From NCBI GenBank assembly GCA_001972305.1, contig BDDD01000080.1, positions 416,685 through 480,684 on the forward strand: 64,000 nucleotides of DNA, written 5' to 3'. The notes under the pieces were generated by a model. It saw nothing but the letters and a program-made list of their open reading frames with translations, had not been told where the DNA came from and searched no databases. Every line of letters starts with the position of its first letter. The stretch's first letter is position 1. The position numbers and the translations under genes are program-made. Positions 56,629 to 64,000 of this stretch are shown here, piece after piece. Source of the DNA: Cephalotus follicularis (lineage: Eukaryota > Streptophyta > Magnoliopsida > Oxalidales > Cephalotaceae).

Positions 56629-57818
56629 TGTTGTAAAAACTAGCCTCGAAAACTCTAACAACATAATAGCAAAGTTTAATCAAGCAAACACACACAAGAC
56701 AATAAAAATAAATCGGCACAAGATTTACGTGGTTCGATCAATGTGATCTATGTCCACGGACAGAGATGATATGGTTCTTTCACTATATAAATATGATATT
56801 ACAATGAGTTGCTCACAAACCCTTAGCCCTTGTTACACCCAGAAAGACTCACTCTCTAGTGCAAAATCAGCTGACGGCTGCTATCTCTCATGTTGCTCTC
56901 TTAACTTTTGACCTAAGGAAACTTCTCTATTTATATAAGTCGCGTGGCAGCCAACTGTCTCCTCAAAGCAGTCGACTGTCTCCCCAAAGCAGTCGACTGT
57001 CCCATAAAATAGCTGACTATTTTTGTAATACCCGAAATTTTATAAATAATTAAAGGATGAAAATTTCGGCCCAAAATGTATAGGGGTAGAAATTGAATTA
57101 ATAATGGATTGTGCCTTGAAATATTGGGCCAATTTATATAAATAGTGTTAATATTGTTATTGGATTTACAAAGGAAAAAGTGGTAGTGTTGGGCCAACAC
57201 ACAAGTCCTCAGCCCAATTCTATGGGAAAATGGTGAGAATGCTCCAGGGAATTCTAGAGAATTCCACTGGTAGCTATAAATAGAGAAGTGTGGTGAGTCT
57301 CCTCCACTGCAGATCGACGACCAGCTTATTTATATTTTTGAATGTTGTATTTATTGACCTGCCGACATGTGGCAGAGCTTTTTATGAACAGCATTGTATA
57401 ACATTGGGTATTATCCACGCAAGTGAGTATTTATTGGATTATTCCGCATGCAATATTATATTGTTGAAGGTTTTTAATTATTCCGCTAAATTGTAAATGA
57501 ATGGTACTGTTCGTAGCGCGTCAAACCTTGGGGGTTGACCCTTGGGTTTTGGGGCGTTACAATTTTTGTTAAACGGACTTCCCAAGTCGCGTCGATAGTC
57601 GGCTGTCATCAGACACCAGCCGACTATCCTGATAATCCAGTCGACTATCCAACCTTGACAACCGACTGGATTCTGCAGATTGCAAACAGTTCCAGACTCT
57701 GCATTCCAGTTGGCTGCCTATCCTTGGCAGCTGACTACCCATCCAATCCAGTCGACTGTCCATCCTTGACAGTCGACTGGATTCTGCAGAATGCAGAAAA
57801 TTTTAGTCAAACTCAACA
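56629..57818 (-). repeat. Element F 3' LTR (about 647 bp plus a 543 bp insertion)
   Basis: The termini are TGTTG…CAACA. U3 contains about nine units of the CAGTCGACTG motif, on both sides of the inserted solo LTR (56948-57015 and 57596-57780). In transcription direction they are followed by a TATA box (56928-56937). The flanking 5 bases on the low side are TATAA. Confidence 0.8.
57024..57561 (+). mobile_element. Solo LTR of a chromovirus (538 bp)
   Basis: It starts TGTAATACCC and ends GGGGCGTTACA, with the 5 bp target duplication ATTTT at 57019-57023 and 57562-57566. A TATA box (CTATAAATAG) is at 57274-57283. There is no PBS or coding sequence. Orientation is set by the TATA box and termini. 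It sits in U3 of the element F LTR and is therefore younger than it. Confidence 0.88.
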
Positions 57819-57833
57819 AATCTCCACCTTGGA
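57819..57833 (-). promoter_or_regulatory. Element F polypurine tract
   Basis: On the minus strand, CCAAGGTGGAGATT precedes the LTR start TGTTGAGT at 57818. Confidence 0.75.
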
Positions 57834-57896
57834 TCAAATTTTCTCCAACCTTCACATCAGCTACTCCACATCCTCACCTCTGCCATCCCCAAGAGC

Positions 57897-58700
57897 TTAT
57901 CTACAACATCCAATTAAGTCCAAGCAAAGCTTGAACTTAATTCCAGGAACCAGTTTAGTCAACATATCAGCTGGATTCTCGGCTGTGGCTATTTTCTGAA
58001 CCGTAATTTCTCCCCCTTTGATAACATCCCGAATGAAGTGATATCTGACACTGATGTGCTTGGTTCTCTCATGAAACATCTAATTCTTACTCAGGTGAAT
58101 GGCACTTTGGCTATCACAATACACTGTCGAAACCTGCTGTATCAAACCAAGGCTACCAACCAAACCACACAACCAAATAGCTTCTTTCACCGCTTCAGTC
58201 AATGCCATGTATTCCGCCTCCGTCGTAGACAAGGCCACTCTTGGTTGCAAAGTTGCCTTCCAACTAACTGCACATCCTGACAAAGTGAACACATATCCAG
58301 TAAGCGATCTCCGCTTATCCATGTCACCTGCATAATCAAAATCCGAATACCCCGCAACACCCATGCTAGCAGCTCCACCGCTACCATAAACTAAACCAAC
58401 ATCTGTAGAACCTCTCAAGTACCTCATTATCCATTTCACAGCATCCCAGTGAGCTTCACCTGGATTAACCATATATCTGTTAACCACACTCACAGCATGT
58501 GAAATATCTGGCCTAGTGCACACCATGGCATACATCAGACTACCAACCGCACTAGCATATGGAACACGAGACATGTGCTCCACTTCAACCTCAGTCTTCG
58601 GTGATAATGAATCTGACAATTTGAAATGTCCAGCCAACGGGGGTACTTACCGATTTAGACTTTTCCATTCCAAACCTCTCAAGCACTTTCTTGATATACT
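57897..58700 (-). pseudogene. Element F RNase H, broken
   Basis: From a stop at 58705 the frame continues as KYIKKVLERFGMEKS, then shifts near 58640. A frame of 185 codons (58080-58637) holds SLMYAMVCTRPDISHAV, YSDFDYAGD, RRSLTGYVF and LSTTEAEYMAL. It is stopped by a TAG and resumed at 57897-58079 with KHISVRYHFIRD and ADMLTK. This is the end of pol. Confidence 0.82.
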
Positions 58701-58704
58701 TTTC

Positions 58705-59934
58705 TTAAGAAACATATAATCGTCTAGCTTGACAATCCCTTTGAATCCCCATACCCAATATCCTCTTGGCTGCACCCAAATCCTTCATTTCAAATTTACT
58801 ACTTAAATGAGCCTTCAATGTGTTGATCTCGAATTTATCTTTCGATGCAATCAACATGTCATCAACATATAACAACAGATACACAAAAGAACCATCCGGG
58901 AGTTTCTTCAAGTACACACAGCTATTATACTCACATCGACAATAACTGTTCTTGATCATAAAAGTATCAAACATTTTATACCACTGTCTAGGAGATTGCT
59001 TCAATCCATACAAGGATTTCTTCAGTAGACACACATGATCTTCTTTCCCCGAAAAATGATAACCCTCTGGCTGAGAAAAGTAAATATGTTCATCTAACTC
59101 ACCATGTAAGAACGCTGTCTTGACATCCAATTGATCAAGCTCCAAGTCTTGACAAACAACCATAGCAAGTAACACGCGTATCGAGCTATACTTCACAAAT
59201 GGAGAAAATACTTCATGAAAGTCCACTCCCTCCTTCTGAGTAAAACCCTTAGCTACTAACCGTGCCTTGAACCTCTTTGCCTCAACCCCCGGTATACCTT
59301 CCTTTTTCTTGAAGATCCACTTACAACCTACAACCCGTTTCCCCTTTGGCAGCTTTACTAACTCCCAAGTCTTATTATTTTCAAGAAAGTGAATTTCTTC
59401 ATTCATAACAGTTACCCACTCCGCTGATTCTTTGCTTTTCAATGCTTCCTTATAAGTGGACGGTTCTTCTCCTTCAACACTTTCAGCGATTGACAAAGCA
59501 AAGGCTACCGTATCCGCATGACTGTATCTCAGTGGTGGTCTAATCTGCCTCCTCTCTCTGCCTCTAGCAATACTGTACTGTTGCTCCTGAATTGCTTCAT
59601 CTTCAACCTGATCTTGCAATTCGATTTGAGTTGACTGACTGGAAGAAGCTTCATCTTCCCTTCTCGGAGCTTCTAGACTAATCTCCACATGTTTCTCTAC
59701 ACCAAGGTCTTTCTCACCATTCTCAACAGACTTCTCCTTTTGGTTGACCATAGCAGACTCATCAAATGTCACATCTCTAGTAATAAGAAATTTTGGCGAC
59801 TTGGGATTTTTAATGCACCACAACCGATATCCTTTCACCCCATCCGTATACCCTAGAAAAATGCACTTCTTTACCCTCGGCTCAAGTTTACCATCATTCA
59901 CGTGAGCATAAACAGGACAACCAAATACTTTCAA
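58705..59934 (-). pseudogene. Element F reverse transcriptase, 409 codons open
   Basis: The frame begins in the integrase C-terminal tail (VFGCPVYAH, FLGYTDGVKGYRLW). After a variable charged region, RT starts near residue 165. Motifs are WIFKKKEG, ARLVAKGFTQKEGVDF, VFSPFVKYSSIRVLLA, LDVKTAFLHGEL, YGLKQSPRQWYKMF and an intact catalytic box LLYVDDMLIA near 355-364. It ends at a TAA in place of a glutamine codon. This is the best preserved RT in the window. Confidence 0.87.
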
Positions 59935-59970
59935 ACTAGAATAATCTCCCGCGATACCTGACCATACCTC

Positions 59971-60597
59971 CTATAGAGTCTGTAACTCAATGGCTGTTGA
60001 TGGAGACCTATTTACCAGGTAAGCTGCTGTATGAACTGCCTCAGCCCAATACTTTTTCAAGAGACCAGCATTAGAAAGCATGCAGCGAGCTCTTTCTAAT
60101 AACGTTCTATTCATCCGTTCCGCAACTCCATTTTGTTGTGGTATTTTCTGTACAGTGTGGTGTCTCACTATACCTTCATCCTTGTAGAACTTGTCAAATT
60201 CCCCGGAGCAATACTCCAAACCATTGTCAGTCCGTAGAGTCTTGACCATTATTCTTGTTTTCTTCTCTGCCATGGTTTTTCACTGCTTGCACTTGACAAA
60301 CGCCTCATCTTTACTCTTCAAAAAATATGTACAGACCTTTCTAGAGTAGTCATCAATCAAGGTCATCAAATATCGGCTTCCTTCAAGTGACACCTGTAAA
60401 GAGGGACCCCAAATGTAAGAATGAATATAATCCAAGATACCCTTGGTCTTATGAATGGCAATACTGAACTTCACCCTACATTGTTTTCCATACATACAAT
60501 GTTCACAGAAATCCAGTTTCTCCGATTTCACTCCAGCTAGCAAACCTTTCTTGGACAGAATTTGCAACCCTCTCTCACTCATATGCCCCAGACGCAT
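59971..60597 (-). pseudogene. Element F integrase, two open pieces
   Basis: The first piece (60280-60597) has the zinc-binding region RLGHMSERGLQILSKKGLL…CEHCMYGKQCR and the first catalytic block LIDDYSRKV. The second (59971-60273) has TLRTDNGLEYCS and IPQQNGVAERMNRTLLE with the remaining acidic residues. A TGA in place of tryptophan separates them, in frame. Another in-frame stop (TAG at 59971) precedes the RT frame. Confidence 0.83.
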
Positions 60598-60615
60598 ATG
60601 CCAAAGCCGAGTAGT

Positions 60616-61543
60616 CTATTCATCTTTATCCCCTGATAAAGAAGCAACTACTGCAGTACCTAACACGGTATTCCCCTGCAGCTGATATAAGCCATTGATC
60701 TTATTTCCCTTCATAATTACTAGTGCACCCCTAAGTACTTTGATTATCCCATTCTCCCTGGTAAACTTGCAACCATGAGAATCTAGAACCTCCAAGGAAA
60801 TCAGGTTTTTCTTCAGCCCTGGAACATGCCTAGCTTCCAAAGTTCTAATCACACCGTCAAACATCTTGATCTGAACTTTCTCACATCCGACAACCTTCAA
60901 TGCATTATTGTCCCCCAACAGAACCTTCCCCTTGTTAACGTCATAGGTGGTGAACCAATCCCTGTTAGGTGTCATGTGAAAAGAACATCCCGAATCAAGA
61001 ATCCAACTACTAGTGTTATTTACGCTAATAGACAGAACTAAATCTGTATCAACCTCATCCGAACTTTCATGCACCACTCCTGCATTAACTTTGACTGTAT
61101 TCCCCTTAGCTATTCCATTTCTTTTGTATCTCGGACAATCAACTTTCCAGTGCCCAGTTTCATTACAAATAAAGCATCGAGAATTCTTAGCTCTTGACTT
61201 AGACCGTGACTTACCCATTTTACATGACCCTCTCACCCGGTTTCTGCCTCTAGCTACCAGACCTTCTGCCAGATTCTCCCCCATATTTTCTGACACCTTT
61301 TTCTTCAACTCCCTAAACTGAAATGCATCATTAACATCATTTACATCAATGGAGTCTCTACCATATAGCACGGTATCTACAAAGTGATCATATGAGGACG
61401 CCAATGAACACAGCAAGATCAAGGCTTGATCTTCATCATCAATTTTAATATTTGTATTTTTTAAATCATGAATCACCTTATTAAAATTATCAATATGCTC
61501 TTTTACAGACATACCTTCCTTCATTCGAAGAGTATACAGACGT
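60616..61543 (-). pseudogene. Element F gag (3' part) and protease
   Basis: The frame is open for about 300 codons from MKEGMSVKEHIDNF, preceded in frame by LYTLR up to the CACTA junction. There is a basic region, one zinc knuckle CFICNETGHWKVDC near residue 117, and the protease block WILDSGCSFHMTPNRDWF near 175-192. The start of gag is missing because the CACTA element is inserted there. A TAG at 60616 separates it from integrase in frame. Confidence 0.84.
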
Positions 61544-61562
61544 CACTACTAGAAACAGGGGA

Positions 61563-62035
61563 TTTCCCGACCGCCTTTTTTGCCCACCGCTATGCCGACC
61601 GCCCTCCCGACCGCCTAAACGGTCGGCTAATGTCCCCAAGCCAAATCGTTCTGCTTTCCCATTGGCAACCGCAATATATAGGAATTGCCGACCGCTTTAG
61701 CGGTCGGGAATTCCTAAATTTAACAATATTATCATTCCTTAAATTTTGGCAACCGCATTTTTGTTTTACCGACCGCTATGGCTGTCGGTAAATGTCCTAA
61801 ATTGAAATTGTGTTGCTTTCGCATCGGCAACAGCATTTTTGGAATTGCAAACCGCTTTTGCGGTCGGCGATTACAATTTTACCATTAGTTTTATTTTTTC
61901 ATTATTTGAATTGCCGACTGCTATTTTATTTGCCGACCGCTTTGGCGGTCTGCGATTCCAAATTTAACGAAATTAATATTTATTTCTGAGTCACCGACCG
62001 CTATGATCTTCACCGACCGCTATGGCGGTCGGTAT
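61563..62035. repeat. CACTA subterminal palindromic repeats
   Basis: Units of the form CCGACCGC-N3-7-GCGGTCGG repeat about every 40-110 bp, e.g. 61601-61626, 61689-61709, 61848-61868, 61932-61953 and 62013-62033. Single half-sites lie between them. In CACTA elements such repeats are bound by the transposase. Confidence 0.75.
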
Positions 62036-62039
62036 TTAA

Positions 62040-63042
62040 CTTATTACGAATTTATAATACTTTTGATCTGTTACTTTTACAGAGTTCGCTTTTTTGTTTT
62101 ACATCTTCATCCTTTCTCTCTTTCATCTACATCTCGCCGTTGCTATCTCTCTCATCTTCATCGTCATTTTAGTCGTGAAAGCGCTCTCTTTCTTCAACTC
62201 TCTGCTGTCAACTCCGATCGGTCCAAGCTCGCAGCTCCAAATCGTCTGGGTGCAGCTCCAAGCTCCAAATCTGACGGTTCGTCTCTGCATTTATAAATAT
62301 ATAATTATATTTTTACAGCTTGAATTAATGAAACACCCAAAATTGTAGAATATGTTTACATAATATTTTAGGGTATTTACTTGCTACATGAACATTTTAA
62401 TTAGGGTATTTACTGCGGTCGGCAAACGGAAATTATTGATGCCGGTTAGTCACCGCTCGAAGCTCCAAATCTTTGCTGCCGGTTTGTCACAGCTTGAATT
62501 AGGGTATATACTTGCTACATTTACATTTTAATTATTGCTACATAAAAAAATGATCTGGGTATAATTTCATTTAATCAAGAAACTATACCATATGATATTG
62601 AATTGCACTTGAAAGTCTCAATACCATTCTGTATGGTGTCTTACATTTATGTGATTTTGTATCAAGAGAATTTTTATGTGTTATGGTTGTTGATTTACTT
62701 TGATTTTTTTTTTTTTTTGTCTTAGTTTTAAAGTCAATTACATGTGCATGGAATTACAGTAGGTCCGTGGGATGCATAGAAATCCCAATCCAGATTTCAG
62801 GTAGATAGAGATACGCATGATTTTGGATTGGGAACTAATATTTCAAAATGATTGACTCATATATTATTAATGTTGGTATTGGTCATAGATGTCAGCTATC
62901 GTTGACACTTTGACCTTTATGCAGTTAGGAGTAGGATTTAAGAAGGCTTTTATTATTTTGAGACAGGATTCACTATACAAATGCCCAATTAAGGTCACTA
63001 TACAAATGTACCTAGTAAACCTTACAAAAAAATATGAACTAC
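62040..63042. other. CACTA internal noncoding part
   Basis: CT-rich sequence at 62100-62210 looks like an untranslated leader. CAGCTCCAAATC/AAGCTCCAAATCT units recur at 62231, 62256 and 62460. A poly-T run lies at 62707-62720. CACTATACAAATG occurs twice (about 62969 and 62996). No transposase or continuation of the gene fragment at 63043-63742 can be seen. Confidence 0.5.
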
Positions 63043-63742
63043 CTCTTCTTCCTCAGCCTCTTCGGCATGTTCAAAAAACCTTCTAATATTTTCCCCTCTG
63101 GTAATTGTAAGAAAACCATCCCCAACTACAAGCCTGCAATGCACACATTGTTGGCCCTCTAATGCATGAGCTTTTACCGCAAGCTCAGTACAGCGGCCAT
63201 CTAATTTCCATGCCCTCAAGGTGATAAAACATGCACCAAGATCTAGGCCATTGACTTGAACACTTCCATTCATTCCAACATTTTCAAATTCCAGAATGTC
63301 AGATTTTCCTTCCGCTGTTCCAACAGCCCATTCAAAGTGATGGTATGCTCCAACAGTGTCAGCAAAATTCTTGCACCAATCAGCTTGGACTGAATCATGT
63401 GATACCTGAGAAAAATAGAATCATACAAATGACATCAATACAGAATTCTCATGAAACTCTCAATATTTGATCTATATAGCAAGATTATTATTGTTTCATC
63501 CTCTTGTTGTCTGACTGGTTAAATGCAAATTATAAAGGCAATAGAATACAATATAGTAGCTGTACAAAAGGAAAAACAAGTAAAAAAATGGGAGAAAAAC
63601 CTCATATTGAAAAGCTGTGTCTGCAACACAAAACCAACTAGTGCAGCGAGGTTCTCTCCGCATTCGCTTCAGCTCCTTGAGCTCCTTGAACTCCCGAATA
63701 ACATTTCTTCTGCAATCTCTGCAAAACCTCTTGCTGTCAAAC
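63043..63742 (-). pseudogene. Two exons of a conserved plant protein (annotated 'stress response NST1-like' in other plants), probably captured fragment
   Basis: On the minus strand, exon n spans 63742-63601 (acceptor CCTAG, donor GTTTTT) and exon n+1 spans 63405-63043 (acceptor CTCAG, donor GTAGTT). They splice in phase, FQYE joining VSHDS. Recognisable blocks are FCRDCRRNVIREFKELKELK, EPRCTSWFCVADTAFQYE, VGAYHHFEWAVGTAEGKSDI, ITLRAWKLDGRCTELAVKA and FFEHAEEAEEEE. They match a conserved plant protein I recall being labelled NST1-like; its function is not established. The downstream exons expected after the acidic run are absent before the CACTA end, and no upstream exon is seen before 64000. 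Both exons are free of stops, so capture or insertion is recent, or the rest of a live gene lies beyond the window. Confidence 0.65.
63406..63600 (-). other. Intron within the gene fragment
   Basis: 195 bp with GT…AG ends. The retained intron argues for genomic DNA capture rather than a processed transcript. Confidence 0.65.
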
Positions 63743-64000
63743 CTAGGAAACGAACATCGCTTTTGTTAGGAGACCGAACAATCCATATAAGAGCCCCTCA
63801 AAAACAACATGCATCATAATCATTAAGCGCACACGGGTGAGAGATTATTACTAATTTACAAAGGAATCCTGACAATGTATTCCTCAAAACAAAATATAAA
63901 TAAGTCAATGGAATCCTTATGGTACTGCAGAGTTCTTAGTTTCCTTGTCTCTAAAAATATCTGGGCAAGTCCATGGAAGGCTAAAGTAAGTTGGAGAAAA

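Larger units (their letters stand above)
56629..61543 (-). mobile_element. Element F: Tork-type Ty1-copia retrotransposon, 5' part cut off by a CACTA element
   Basis: On the minus strand gag (from 61543), protease, integrase, RT and RNase H lie in one order down to 57897. A PPT (57819-57833) and the 3' LTR (56629-57818) follow. The LTR carries a solo chromovirus LTR. Gag is interrupted at 61543/61544 by the CACTA end, so the gag start, PBS and 5' LTR must lie beyond the CACTA element, outside the window. The RT box and integrase motifs are Tork-like. Six breaks are visible: five in-frame stops and one frameshift. Confidence 0.85.
61544..64000. mobile_element. CACTA (CMC/EnSpm) DNA transposon, right part outside the window
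   Basis: The terminus CACTACTAGAAA at 61544 is the hallmark end of CACTA elements. It interrupts a continuous gag frame of element F and is preceded by CGT (61541-61543), the putative 3 bp target duplication. The next 500 bases carry palindromic subterminal repeats. No second terminus (TTTCTAGTAGTG) is found up to 64000, so the element continues past the window. No transposase domain is recognisable inside the visible part. Confidence 0.78.

Noticed and set aside
61563..61800. CRISPR-like regular repeats in the CACTA end
   Set aside because: Units are palindromic, degenerate and irregularly spaced; the context is a plant DNA transposon.
62003..62348. Transposase start in the CACTA element
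   Set aside because: The open frames are short and compositionally biased (CT-rich); no transposase motif can be seen.

Overview
This is a repeat-dominated piece of a flowering-plant nuclear genome, most likely a eudicot; I cannot name the species. The evidence is Ty3-gypsy (Athila, chromovirus) and Ty1-copia (Sirevirus/Maximus, Tork) retrotransposons, plant-type DNA transposons, a two-exon gene with GT-AG splicing, and AT-rich intergenic DNA. No rRNA, tRNA or CRISPR array was recognised. Almost all protein-coding sequence is retrotransposon pol/gag, mostly broken by stops, frameshifts and deletions.

Layout. (1) 1-1165 is the 3' part of a chromovirus-type LTR entering from outside the window. 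(2) 1166-51486 is one Athila-like Ty3 element on the minus strand (3' LTR at low coordinates, 5' LTR at 48928-51486). Its reverse transcriptase is split by a 40.3 kb insertion. (3) That insertion (5283-45583, target duplication GAACC) is a decayed Ty1-copia element, here called A. It has three 2.5 kb LTRs and two internal regions. (4) The second internal region of A was invaded twice. First there is a mixed Sirevirus block, C (17830-29685): an LTR, a piece of chromovirus RT, then another Sirevirus with a 546-codon gag, broken pol and an intact 415-codon extra ORF. Second there is element D (31374-42637, target duplication CTRTT), a gag-only Sirevirus. D is itself split by element E (33568-41053, target duplication CATTT), a Sirevirus lacking most of RT. 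The nesting is four deep: Athila > A > D > E.

(5) 51487-56628 is host-like DNA. It holds one small intact two-exon gene encoding an RRM-like protein of 121 residues (53780-54319), two inverted-repeat MITEs and a 210 bp solo copia LTR with a perfect target duplication. (6) 56629-61543 is a Tork-type copia element, F, on the minus strand. Its 3' LTR carries a 538 bp solo chromovirus LTR and its gag is cut by a CACTA transposon. (7) From 61544 to the window end is the CACTA element. It has palindromic subterminal repeats and appears to carry two exons of a conserved plant gene, which would make it a Pack-CACTA-type gene capture.

The most striking pattern not explained by ordinary annotation is a family of short palindromes with a shared GTCGAC core. 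They crowd the U3 region of four copia families, upstream of the TATA box, in two flavours: AAGC-GTCGAC-GCTT in C and D, CCA-GTCGAC-TGG in E and F. In two Sireviruses they recur just upstream of the extra 3' ORF.
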